Assembly: GCA_023374045.1 (NCBI GenBank)
Contig: CM041776.1
Span: 323,541,925-323,605,924, forward strand
DNA from: Limonium bicolor
Taxonomy: Eukaryota > Streptophyta > Magnoliopsida > Caryophyllales > Plumbaginaceae
DNA: 64,000 nucleotides
Reading direction: 5' to 3'
The notes beneath the pieces are model-generated. The model made no database searches, was not told where the DNA came from, and was given only the letters and a program-made list of their open reading frames with translations. Made by a program: the position numbers and the translations under genes. Every line of letters begins with the position of its first letter. Positions within the stretch are counted from its first letter, which is position 1. Positions 44,191-56,905 of this stretch are shown here, piece after piece.

Positions 44191-47100
44191 GGAGTACCGC
44201 TCTGATGACAAGAGATAGTAGGATTTATACAGTGAGCATAGGTTTTGGGAATACGGGAAAACGTTGTGAGGATACGTGACCTTGCGGGGTTGATGCAATG
44301 CTTAAAGCTTGCACACCATAGCCGTAGAGGCACTTCAATATTAAACGACCGGACTACGGTATTAGACCGAGTAAAGGTATAACCCGTCCTCTTGACATAT
44401 GTCAGGGAGAGGTCTGGGTAACAGTACTAAGGAAGAACACGAAGTAGCGGAAGGTGGTGAGGGTCCAGCAACCCCAAGTAATGCGAAGACTGTATGAAAC
44501 ACTCGCACTTGATGGGAGAACATCCCGGGAAGTTTGAAATGGTACCCACCCGCCGCAGCCCGTACCTCGAGTACTACCTAGTGAGACAATGAAATGAGAA
44601 ACACCATGGAGATAACTCTCCTGATCGGAAAGACCCGATGTGGATGCTAAGAGAATTATGTTAAATGTAGAAAATAAAACTTTGTGTTTGATGTAATGTT
44701 TAGGACCGGGGGTCCTGGTAATGACGTAATGTCTACCATACGAGGGGAGATAAATAATAGACCGAGTTTGAGGAGAAACTCCCTGTAGGACTAATGGGGC
44801 TAGCTTGCTATAAGCAAGGCAACCCTGTCTTACATCCAGGAAAGCACTGATTAGTGCGCTTGGGGGGAAAGAAAGTGGAAATGACGAGTAATGATTAGTT
44901 ATGATATATGTAACGGACGGAATGGATGACCTTATAGAAGTCTCACCCGAAGCGAGTAACTCTAAAACCATGCAACACTGAAGGTTCAAGATGGCCCGAC
45001 GTGCATGAGGAGAGATCATGAGAACTGTAGAAACAAGAACTCGCTAAGTTGCTATCATGCAACGCCTCGAGAGGGGAGTGAGACCTTACTACCATGGTAA
45101 ACTTGTGGAAACGAGTGCGGAGTGAGACTGTATTAATTTGAATAAGAACTTTTGACTTGGACAGGAACCCGATTAGGGAATAGCACTGCACTGACACACC
45201 GTACCGGTGGCTCAGTCTGCATGGCGCACTTGCCACTGCAAGTGCCACATTAACCAAAGCATTAAAATTCAACCTGCCTTGCGCACTTGCTACAGCAAGT
45301 GCAGCGACGGTAAACTAACCCTAAAGGACGTAGTGGTCCAGGCGGTTACCAATAGACAGTAAACTTTATGTATGTCCGTAATGCAATAAAGCAGGACAGA
45401 GCCTTCTTAAGGGCAGGGGTACGAAACCCTTAGGTTAAAGGTCGATAAAACCTCGGGAAGACCTAGCCGGTATGACCTGAAAATAATACACCATTTAGTA
45501 GAATATTAAAAGGGGAGTAAATGAGAATAACAATAATTAGTGCCTACAAGCCTAACCCCAGTGCCGGTATGGACATTAAACGTCAATCATTACCGGTGGG
45601 GAGTGACGGCCTTCAGGACCAGCATAACCATATTTAGGAGTGCGCGACACTCGTGGTTAAACCACTACCATTGAACATTGCCAGAGGGCAGGAAGTGAGC
45701 TATACGAGTCAGGACTTTAAAAAAAATAATATAATAGGCAGATGTGATCGTGCAAAGGGGCCGATGTAATGCCCGCACCACACACCAGAGGTGTTGTTGA
45801 TCCATTATGCTGCTAGACTCCCGTATGGAGGGCAGTGGATATAAACTAAAAAAAGTGAAAATTGCTTGATGGCGGAAGATACCGTTACCTCAAAGAGGAT
45901 GGAGGAAATATGAGTTGAATAGGAGTAAGGACTACACAATGAAGAGAAATGATTAGCGGAAACCACTAAGTTGTGGGTATCCAATTGTAACCTGGAGAAG
46001 GTATTAGAACCAATTAGGAATAAATTAAATAACAAGACCAGCAATCATCTAGCTATCAGAATAAGTACTGAGCCCGAATATCGTATGGCTTAGGCCTACG
46101 GAAGGATACCTTAGTACCATCAAAGTGACCCAAAACTAGGGGAACAAGGGTGATGAATCACAAGTACTGATTAATATCAGACTAACGGGACTAGCATAAG
46201 ACAGGGGAAACACGAGGTATCAACCTTTATCATGGAGTCCGGAAACACCATAGGGTGTAACCCAATAGATTGGGTGGAGTTCGGATACTGAAAACTCATA
46301 TCTGAAGGCGTTAACAGCCTGGGAGTGAACGGGAGAGATAATAAGTAGTTACTGATCCCCACTCACAAATACCAGATGACGAGCATGTGGAAACCAGAGT
46401 TAGGGCGATAAGTCGCAAACACCTATCTTAGAGAAAGTAAAAGAAATACACATTAATAAAGGAAACCATAGAACCTAATATTAGGGCCATTCTGACATTA
46501 AAGGTTAAGAATTGGCAGCATAGTTACTCAAACATAAATTACCGAGACTAAGAGTACGATAATCACCGGGTACGAACGCTACGAGTGCACTAAACGAGAC
46601 ATGGGACGACCGCACTCCTAGGAGCTTGTGGGCCTGACAAACTATAATAAGTTAGTTGGGTAAGTAGTAATGTATCAGTATGGTACCCCATGCATGTAAA
46701 CGAGTAGTGTAAGGACCCAGGAGGTAATCAACTCTGTGTCTAAGTCAGCGAATGGAACCCTGACTAGGTAAACCATGTAATGACGAGAGAGATCTCAGTC
46801 CAACTAGCAAGGTTAGGAAAATCAAGGATAGCTTGATAATAAAGTGACATAAGGTCGCAACTCCACAGTGGAGGAGTCAGAACATAAGTTTTACGGATTT
46901 TAGTAAACGAGGAAACTAAGGCCAATTTAATGGTAATGGCAAGTTGAACCCATGAATGAGAAGAGGAATTGTGGTATCTAAGGAAGTTATATTAGGGAAA
47001 CCTTTGTGATAATAGATGCTACCCAAAAAGGGGGCACAGAGAGAGTTATACCACGCGCTGAGGGCGCTGCGATGATGTCGCATTAAATAATAATAACCAC

Positions 47101-48973
47101 ATGCTCAAGCCATAAAACGTTAGTATGTTAGTACCAATTAGGGTTGAACAGAAAATGAATACCAAGCTAAACCCACAGTCGTATTGTATGTTTACAACAG
47201 ACGAAGGGCAAAAGCGAGCATTACAAGAGATACTCTGAGCTGGAGATTAGATACTCCATGCAAACCGCAACGGCGGATAACCGTCCAATCGACTGGTACA
47301 TGGTGCACAACAAGCGACCATTATAATAACTGTTAACCGAATTATGTTGGTAAGAATCAGAAGGTGGAACATCAGATAAGCAAATGGATTCCCCTAATCG
47401 AGGAGGGATGAACCATATATGTGGGTGCTAAAGTACCAACACACGAGGGATACGAGTTCACACTAGCAAAAGCGGACCTACAAGGTACCCAAAGAACGAA
47501 CTCATTCCAGAGGGAAATAACTTGGAGTCACGAGGCACCAATTAGATGCGCATATCAGACTCGTCTTGATATTTTAGAGACAACTATTACAAGCACTAGG
47601 TGCTCGAGCATAGCTCGACAACCCTCATACCGAAGGTTAGTTCGGTAGGGAGGCATGAACTCTTGGGAATATACCATGAGCATGCATAGGATTCAGGAAG
47701 ACTGAATAGAATAACTAGTTGAAATAATTAGCGTGTGTAATGATGATACCATGCAGCAATATAGTTTCCTCCATGACCATAATTATGGAAGACCGTGTAG
47801 AAAACACCGTCACGTGGAGTAGAAACCAGCATGAAGCTGCTACTGAAAAGGGTAAGTTAACCCTAAAGTAGTTGGGCATACTGCTTGCAGAGCGAGTGGG
47901 CCCATAGCACATAGGATAGACATACCTAACAGATTTGGGAAAACAAACGATGTGCTTACATCTCCCGATCAACCATACATGAACATACATATACCTAACC
48001 GACATACGTAGTATAGCCAGAGTGGCTAAAGCCGACCCGAGAGGAAAAAGGTAATGTATACGTAGCACATCAGTGCACGAATATTCCATATGAGTGGAAC
48101 ATCTTGTACTTATTACTTCAAGATGACATATTCGTAGATTACGTGGGCGTAATCCCTTTTTAAGGGGGGTAGAGCAATTTCGCACGCTTAAAATATACCG
48201 TACGTAGGAGTACGTAGCGCATGGTACACATGCTGCAAACTATTATTGTACGTAAAGTACAAGTATTATGACTGTGTTATATTACTTGGGGTAATATTAT
48301 GATGTATTATGTGTATGAATATATATATATATTAGTTCGCATTGTTGTGGCGAATAGGAAAGGGAGAACAGATAGAGTGTTCTTATTCTATCCCCGATTA
48401 TTTATGCAAACGTTGCGAACATTAAACACATAAACGCCTAACTTGTTAGCTCCGGTAGAGAGTTCAAGTAGGTCTATCTGGTAGCTTCGGGGGAGATTTC
48501 AAATAGAAGGAGTAGAAAGCTCCATACTATATGATTTGTGACTCGGTATGAAACCGATTATTGGAATGCGATGAGTAAGTCGGCATGAGACCGATGTGTA
48601 ACCTAGTGGAGGTAAAGCCTCTAGGAATTGTATGAATAATTATAAGTCGAGTGAACTTGGTACATGGTTAGGATACATGATCCTATATGCCAATGATTAG
48701 GTTAATTACACTAGCTGACTTGTGTATCTATAGAACACAAGGTGGCAAATATCACGAGGAAACAAGATTAGAAGTGAATAAACAATTGATTGATTGAAAT
48801 TGACATGGGAAGTTGAACTTGATCCTGGTCCGATCAAGCGAAACCGAACACAAATTGAGGTGAGAGATAGTTTAACACTGACGCTGACCACGTCGGGGTT
48901 GGATGACTCTCGAAACTTCCTACAAGTGGACACAATATGAATAGAAATTGGAATTTAGGGCATCACTCGAAGA

Positions 48974-49175
48974 GCCGTGGACCGTGGAGTCCTTCGTCAT
49001 TAGACCGGTATGTCTGCGAGTGACATCACCCAAAGAGCCGTGGACCGCAGAGCCCTTTGTCATTAGACCGGTGTGTCTGTGGGTGACTAAGGAAATAAGG
49101 TGATACTGTCCGAGGAGCCATGGACCGCAGTGTCCTTCGTTATTAAACCGGTGTGTCCGCGGGTAGTAGACGTTG
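48974..49175 (+). repeat. Three-copy tandem repeat in element A
   Basis: Units beginning GCCGTGGACCG (third: GCCATGGACCG) start at 48974, 49037 and 49117, with periods 63 and 80. Each ends in a TTA(G/A)ACCGGT(A/G)TGTC word. It lies about 500 bp before the polypurine tract. Confidence 0.8.
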
Positions 49176-49353
49176 GTTAGCATGGGGTTGGGGATCGTCA
49201 AGTCCTGATCTTTAAGACTGCTTCCCTGTGATTTGTCAACGTTAACTATATGTGCACGCATACATGTGGAATGATGTGTGAGTATCCTCGCGAGATACTA
49301 ACATGTAGATAGGGATGCGTGGTGTATCCCTTGCAAACACCTTTGAGTACTTT

Positions 49354-49485
49354 ATGAGATTTGCACCTTGTCTAGTGCTGTGTACTATGAGTTTTGCACC
49401 TTGTCTAGTGCTGTGTACTATGAGTTTTGCACCTTGTCTAGTGCTGTGTACTATGAGTTTTGCACCTTGTTTAGTGCTGTTTATG
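49354..49485 (+). repeat. 33-bp tandem repeat, four copies
   Basis: Units at 49354, 49387, 49420 and 49453, with the middle two identical. Each contains GCACCTTGTCTAGTGC, which has self-complementary ends. The period is a multiple of three so frames stay open across it, but there is no sign that it is translated. Confidence 0.9.
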
Positions 49486-49670
49486 AATGAATGTATCATG
49501 ATTATTGACTATATGGAATGAGATGGATGCTGTATCAAATGTGATACATAAAGACTAGGTATGAACCTAGTGGGAGTTACTCCCTAGCGATGGACTGTTT
49601 GGTTACTTAGTGGAACTCGATTCCTTAGGTGAACTGTAGATGATTAAGGACTTCGGGACGAAGCCTTTTT

Positions 49671-49683
49671 AAGGGGGGTAGAC
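49671..49683 (+). other. Polypurine tract of element A
   Basis: AAGGGGGGTAGAC directly before the 3' LTR start at 49684; the expected plus-strand priming site. Confidence 0.88.
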
Positions 49684-52600
49684 TGAAATACCCCTAACCT
49701 TAAAAATTAATTAAATGATCTATTAATGATCTAAGAGGGTTAATAAACATCTAAATATTATTGGGGAACAATCTAAAAGATCTTAACAAGGCAAAACATG
49801 CCTTAAGATCGGTAAAGCCAAAAATGTGCTTTAAAGCACCATAAAGATTGTATGACCTCAAATAGGATCCAAAGTGGATTCTAAGTATTATAATGAAGTA
49901 AGGAACACAAAAACTATTACCAAAGAAAACTAAGATCAGGAACACCCTGACACAAAAAGGTGCACTAAAACACTTAAAGCACGTTTTTGTGAAATTGCCT
50001 TCTAAATTGGTTTTTAATGGGCTTAAAGGTTATAATTACCTTTAAATATGATATTATATCACATTATATCATATTAGGAATTTAATTCCAAATTTACAAA
50101 TTTTTACAAATTTAATATTAAAATATTAATAAAACCCTAAAAGGGGGGCCCGCTTGAGTCAACATTGACTAAGAATGGTCAAGAGGTCAAAGTTGACCCC
50201 TTGGACCATATGGAATCGGCAGCTACAAGCAAGAGGAGGCTGGATTCACCACTTGCACATTCAAGAGACAAGTCTCCAACACAAGCCCAAATTAAGGAGA
50301 CTACTTTACCTTTTGATTAATTAATACACTCTTGCTCCATTATTGACTCCACCAGCCTCCAAAACCGTGTGAGCCTGCCCTTCCCCTCCATTAAATGTCT
50401 TATCCTCCTTGATGAGTCATTAGCCAATACAAATCAATAAACTAATCAAAAGTTGTCTTATTCAATTATTAAGCCTCATTTCAATTATTTCCTTGGCTCT
50501 TGCTCCATTCCAACCGAGCTTGATCCATTCCAGCCAAGCTCCTTCCACTTCCAAACTCTCTCAAGCCTTGTTCTTGAGCATGGAAGGTAGATCTAACTCC
50601 TAAGCTTCGAAGGTAATGGTTTAAGGCTTATTTTGGCTCTTTTTCTTCATCTCTTCACCATCTACACTTAGATCTCGTGGCTCATCACTTCCTATGGCTT
50701 ATTCTCAGTGTTTTAAGGTTATAACACCAACCAATTTCGGCTGAAGCAAGTATAGGGACCAAGGTTTCCCAAATTTGCATTTTAAGGTAAAAACATACCT
50801 TAAGCTTCTCTACTCTTCATCTGATTTTCTTCCTTTGATTTTTATGAGTTTATACACTCATAATCTTCATATTTACATGTTCAATCTGTTGGTTAGCCTT
50901 TTGAAGCAAGGGAGGCCGAGATCTAGAGGAAATACCCTTCTTTAAGGCATTTTTCCAAGGTAAAACCTAATACCAAGGCAGCTTGTTGTTGTCTAGCTAT
51001 TTCCTATGTCTATATGGTGGATCTAACACCTTGTGGTGTGTTTGATTCAGGCCGAATCCATCTTGAAGTTCCCTTGCATTTTTAAGGTGATTTTTGCCTT
51101 AAATCTTACATTAATTGTTCCTTATGGTTAAGCTCAAGCTTGGAGTATAACCATATCTTATTTTGGTGTATTAAACATGTCTAAATGATGTGGTGAATTT
51201 TCCTTCAAGTGGCCGAGTTCATACAAGGAGAAATCAAGTTATAAACACCTTAAAACTTTTGATTTTATAATTTCTAAGCATATATATTAATATTGCCGAT
51301 AGGGAACTTAATAATATGGGTTATATTAACCTAGAAATGGAAAAAAATGACTAAGATAAATTAAGCTAGTCATTTAAGAGATTTAATTAACATAATGGTC
51401 AAATTATGACATTATGTGGAAAAATAATTAAACCATGGTGAGGCCGTGAGTTTATGTATATTTTGAGACATTTAAAGTGTAATTTATTTTGCAAGTTCAA
51501 GGTTGTAATAAGGCCATGTCATTAGGCCATTTTAATTTAAGTTTATAAGCTTATTTAGTTAGATTTATGCTTATATAATTAAGTTTGGGGTCAAACGGTA
51601 ATTACTAACAAAAATTAGGCCGTGGGCTTAATTTAGAGGAATTTAGGGTTTTTAAATGAATTAATAAAAATTATAACATTTATAAAGTTTTGGTTCAAGA
51701 TTGTAAAAATAGAAAACTATGGGGTATTATTGGTGATTACCGAAAGTTTGGTTCCAAATTGGTACTAGAAGTCAAAGTTGACTATATAGGAGACTTTGAC
51801 CAAGTTTGGAGAATTTTAGAAACTAAAATACTACCTTATATTAAGATAAGTATTAAATTGTAAAAGATTTATAAGAGATGGGGCTATATTGTGATTTATG
51901 AAAACTTGGGGTACTAAATGGAGTTTAGTACAAACCTTAGGTTATTAGGAATTTTTAGAAGTTGATTTGGGAATTTGGAGTTTATATGAATTATATAAGT
52001 ATAATATAAGATATTTCATAATATTGTTACAAATGGGTAACATATGTGGTAAAACCGAGATTTAGAGAAAGTATAAGGTTAGTAACGATGTTTATAACCT
52101 TTTGGTATAGTTTGGTAATTTTTGGAAGTTATATATAGGGTTTTATCAAGATATGTATAATATATAGTTTTGATGATATTAGAAAACTATATGTTTAAAG
52201 AGGGGAATTTGGTGAATATAGAAAGTTAAGTGGTGGAAAAATAATTAGAATAGACCTAGGGGTCTGTTCGGTTATTTAAAAAAATAACCATAGGTTATAA
52301 TTATATTAAGGCTTAAGGATTATAATATAAGGTATATGTTATAAGTGTAACAATGAAATATAATTGAGGTTGATTTGTGATTTATAGAAGTTTAGTGGTT
52401 TATATTGAAAGCCGAAAATATAAGGGGCTGTTTGGTATTTTAAAACAATTTACAACTATATGTTATAATTGTTTTAATGACATAAATGTCATAATATATG
52501 TTATTAACTATAATGTAACATTATATTAATTATGTGGTGGATTTTGTAAATATTTGAGAACATAGGTGCTGTTCGAAAATATTAACATTTTTAAATGAAA

Positions 52601-54496
52601 TTTATAATATGGTTTTAATGTTATAAGAGTTATAACATTTATAATATAAGAGGTATTCATTAGAAAGAATGAATATATATTATAAGACTTACCATATAAT
52701 AAATAGTTTCATAATACATGCTATGGTGGAAAAAAAATAAAATATGGTTCAATAACCATGTATTTTCATAATTAAAATGATATAAGATAAAGGGAAAAAG
52801 GATTACAAACATTGGATATGGAATTCTAATGTTAAGAGTATACATGTGATAATAAGGATTGATATAATTGAAAGTATTGTTTATATATGAATTATACCAC
52901 ATTGAACAAAAAAAAAAGAGAGAAACAAACCTTAGAAAAAAAAATAAATACTAAGGTTAGATGAATAGTACATGACAAAGAATCATGTGTACAATATAGA
53001 AACAAACTATACGACATGCAAGGGTATGTTAAGTCACATGCGATAACAAGTTGAACAATAAGTATATTAATATACAAGGCAAGACTACGCATGTAATATA
53101 ACACCTTTCAAATCTCGAGTTAAGCCGAAAACCCGACAAACATTGACAGTTTATAATGGGGGGTTAACCGGGAGATATTAGTGACGGTACGGGGTACCGT
53201 AGGGTTGTATTTTCATACGGGATGCTAATCAGTAGCATTATGTATTGTCTAGACTGTTAGAGACGACACACGGAGCATAGGAACTTGCTGATTCATACTC
53301 CACCGTAATACATCAGGGTGAACGGTATGTTATTTATGTGGCTTGATTGTCTCTGAGGATTTCCTCAGTTCAAACATTGTGTGAAAATCTGTGATAAGAT
53401 TGAATGTCTGCTTGTGTGAATTAATATGCTTGAGTTGCGAATTAATGTTGCTTTATTATTACTGTTGTATGATAACAGTACCGTTCGTATATATGAACAT
53501 ATTATAAAACGAACTTGCGGCAATGATGCTATCTTATATGTGTAATATAAGGAACGTAAGTAAAGCGTTGTAGCACTAGGATAATAAGATATATAAAATA
53601 TCTGAGAGTTATATACGGAGCATTGGCCTCTTTAACGCCGCTCTCGTATCTAGCACTGGATCCCGAGTCGACATACTCAGGATTGGACTACGACCTTAGT
53701 CTGCTGTGTTAGGAAAAAAAAAGGTAAAACAATGCGATGGTATAGATAAGTTTATCAAGAGGACATGGCTCTTGCTGTGAACTGTGATCCATTAACGATA
53801 CTAGGATACCGTGTGGTAACTGTAAGTATCTGGATAAATTTCCAACGAACTACAGATTGTTCGTAGGACGGAGACTCTACCGCTGGAGTGGCTATTGCCG
53901 TGGGTGACCCGCCATAAGAGATGGGTAACTTAGAGACACGTCGTTCTAACGAGACGTTGTCTTTAGGCATGACTGAACAAATACGGAAGACTGTATTAGC
54001 TCATACATTAGGCGAACATTAGCTGGGCTTGTACGCCAAAGATGGGAAAGTATACTTGTTTATAATTCTCGTTGTTTCGCCTTGTTGCTCAGTGGTTATG
54101 CTTTGTAATTATATGTGGTATGTTGGTGGATTGTTTGAACGAGCCATTGTGCTCATATTGTGTGTGGTGAACTGGTTGAGTCGAGTCGCTGTACTCATGT
54201 GTAGGCTATGGTAGGTTGTTTGGTCGAGTGAGTCGCCGAACTCAATTATGAACTATTAAGTGTTTGTTGGAATGGAGTCTCTGTACTCATATAAGCGTTG
54301 TAACGCTTTCAGTGGTTTATTACGATGCGATGTGTGAAGCCGGGGGCTTGTTTGTTATTTGAGTTTACTGCAAATATATATTGTTGCTTTACAGTTTTAT
54401 ATTAAACTACTTGCATGAAAATGAATTGCATGCTCTCGACCAATTAACTGAGGGTCTGAGGGGACATGACGGTCATGTAGTAACATACTCAGCAGG
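49684..54496 (+). repeat. 3' LTR of element A, truncated by nested element B
   Basis: It is collinear with 38976-43794. The break at CAGCAGG is followed by TGTAACACCCC, the inverse of the 3' end of the LTR of element B. The presumed target duplication is GCAGG (54492-54496); its second copy is outside the window. Confidence 0.88.
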
Positions 54497-54714
54497 TGTA
54501 ACACCCCAACCGCTAATCCTATGCTTACCGTCCAATCATCTCATAATCCAGAGTTACTCGCAGCGGAAATACTACTTACTACGGCGGGTGATACAACGCC
54601 GCTAACCGCCCATACGACTAGCTAGGCTTACCTTACTTACAGTCACGGTCTGATGAACATAATATACCGAGCTACTATATTACTTACAAAAATACCACGT
54701 ACCGAATACTTACA

Positions 54715-55175
54715 TGTGATACCCAGTGTAGGGGTCACCTCCCACATCGACGGGAGAGCGCACGAACCACACCTTATAGGTGTGGGGATACTCTTCCCTT
54801 GTGAGAGGCCTTTTGAGCGGTGTGAGTACATCACCCTCAGAAACAAAACCGTGCGGGCTGCGGCCCAAAGCGGACAGTATCTCACATGTGGGTTAAGACT
54901 GGGCTGTTACATATGGTATCAGAGCCAGGCCTAGGTCGGTGTGCCAGCGGGGACGCTGGGCTCCCAAGGGGGGTAGAGTGTGATACCCAGAGTAGGGGTC
55001 ACCTCCCACATCGACCCGAGAGCGCACGAACCACACCTTATAGGTGTGGGGATACTCTTCCCTTGTGAGAGGCCTTTTGAGCGGTGTGAGTACATCACCC
55101 TCAGAAACAAAACCGTGCGGGCTGCGGCCCAAAGCGGACAATATCTCACATGTGGGTTAAGACTGGGCTGTTACA
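54715..55175 (+). mobile_element. Complete TRIM element, 461 bp
   Basis: Two 197-bp LTRs (54715-54911 and 54979-55175), each TGTGATACCC to CTGTTACA, flank a 67-bp interior with a tRNA-iMet primer site TGGTATCAGAGC (54914-54925) and a polypurine tract (54966-54978). Target duplication TTACA (54710-54714, 55176-55180). The two LTRs differ at only a handful of positions, so the insertion is young. It has no coding capacity and depends on enzymes from other elements. It is related to the rearranged element at 5712-6867. Confidence 0.93.
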
Positions 55176-56590
55176 TTACATCAATGGATCACCGAGTATT
55201 TAAGTGTATTCAATTACATCCCAATCCAAACTTCCCAAAAGAATGAGTTTCTACAAGCTACTCATCTATACCCCAATCCAATACTTCCACTATCCAAAAA
55301 GGTGTACCCCATGGTACACCGGCTATTCAAAAACTACAGCCATGTACTACTCAGTACACCAATCATAATTCATTGTTTACAATCCAAAAGAAGATAAAGA
55401 AATAAAACTAAGTCTTCACATCTTCATCCTTCACGAGTACCTGCGTGTAGTAAAAATGGTGCCCCAAGGGGCTCAGCAAACGCTGCGTATAAACTCCGCA
55501 TATACCGCGTGCTAGCTAGGGAACGCCGACTATTTGACATCCACTAAACATGCGATTCATTAATTTCATACATACATGCTTTACATTCATCATACAATCA
55601 TGCTCAATACATTACACATTCCAAGGCAACAATACATTAGCACGCATCTTACTTACCTACACAAGGTTAGCCAAATTATGCATCCGGGTTAATCGGAATG
55701 CTTTTACTCTTTTACTCATTACTTACCTTTTCTCACTTACACTTACTTACTTTCATTTACTTTACTTACTCATTCTTACTTACTTACTCATACTCAAGTT
55801 AAGTCGTCGGGACCTCCGGCCCTGGGGACTATGCCGTCCCACCTCCGGGATTTACTTGACTCACCAATCCGGGATGCTACCCACTTAAGGGATTTGGGCC
55901 GCGGACCAGTTTAAGAGTCAGGAATTGGAGCCAACCTCTCGTGACTCCGCATCCTCACGCGTGGCCGAAACTATACCGGACTTCTACTCATTCCAATTTA
56001 ATTACCAATTTAAGTTAGAATGGTTAGCTTGTTAGGAATAAGTTAGAAGTCCATTCACACAAATAATCGGTCACGATGCAATACAACACACATACACACA
56101 TTCATTATCATCCATACATTTCATGAATTACACAAACTGAGATTTAAAGAACATATACCACAATATACAACACTACATATTTTCAAGTAAACATGATAAC
56201 TCCGATTCGTGCATTTATCTTATTTGGTGATCAATTAGCACACAACACACAAATCAGAGTAACCAAGATAGCATACGGGGCATGAGGAATCCATACCGTT
56301 CACCGTCGTACGTGTTTCCAAACGTTCCTCCGGTGTCACAATTCAAATCCTAGGATATACATACAATTGAATGATTAATCTAACTATTAATAACTTAATT
56401 CGATTACACTTACGTTTCCTAACTCATACTCTCTAAGTCTTTACATCCCTTACACTTGTATTTAATTTACTTACTTTTCATTACTCATCCATGGTTTACT
56501 TACATATATACATACATATGTATAGGTGGGTATACACATATACATATATATACACACTAGTCATATGCTTACAGTTTTTTTTTTGTTTGA

Positions 56591-56905
56591 CCGACCGACC
56601 CACCCTGGGTCGGACCCATGGGTCGGTCGGGTGCAGAGACTTCGATTACAGAAAATTCCAGTCCGACCGACCCAGCGAGGGTCGGTCCATTGGGTCGGTC
56701 CGTTACAGAAGAAATCCAACTAATAATTTCTACTCGACCGACCCAGGCAGGGTCGGTCGGCTGCAGAAACATTTCCGACCAAAAATTCCCATTCGGCCGA
56801 CCCAGTCAGGGTCGGTCCTCTGGGTCGGTCGGATGCAGAAGTTTTAGAGATTACAGATTTTCGGGTCGACCGACCCTGCTAGGATCGGTCCTAGGGTCGG
56901 TCCAG
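56591..56905. repeat. Palindromic array in the LTR of B (GGGTCGGTCGG core)
   Basis: Five units start at about 56591, 56663, 56734, 56793 and 56866 (periods mostly 71-73, one shortened). Each has a palindromic core of CCGACCGACCC facing GGGTCGGTC, then a spacer with a TGCAGAA or TACAGAA word. Read on the minus strand, the spacers resemble those of the array at 62138. Confidence 0.88.

Larger units (their letters stand above)
44191..49670 (+). other. Non-coding interior of element A
   Basis: No retroviral domain was recognised in any frame; the longest frame is about 205 codons, on the opposite strand, without family resemblance. It contains a pair of small hairpins about 66 bp apart (45227-45302, words CACTTGCCACTGCAAGTG and CACTTGCTACAGCAAGTG) and two tandem arrays near its 3' end. 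The alternative is an interior so decayed that domains are no longer readable by eye. Confidence 0.65.
38976..54496 (+). mobile_element. LTR retrotransposon A, LARD-like (non-coding, very long LTRs)
   Basis: The 5' LTR is 38976-44175 (5200 bp, TGAAATACCCC to GTGTTACA). A tRNA-iMet primer-binding site and a 5.5-kb interior follow, then a polypurine tract and a 3' LTR (49684 on) that is cut at 54496 by element B. The last 381 bp of the 3' LTR (equivalent to 43795-44175) must lie beyond the window. Possible 5-bp target: ATAAG (38971-38975). The interior has no gag, protease, reverse transcriptase or integrase that I can recognise and stop codons are dense, which fits a large retrotransposon derivative mobilised in trans. 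The two LTRs align throughout, with scattered substitutions and small indels, so insertion is fairly recent. Confidence 0.88.

Noticed and set aside
44402..45272. 205- and 109-codon open frames on the minus strand of element A
   Set aside because: They have no family resemblance and lie antisense inside the interior of an LTR element with PBS and PPT on the plus strand; chance frames in a GC-balanced stretch.
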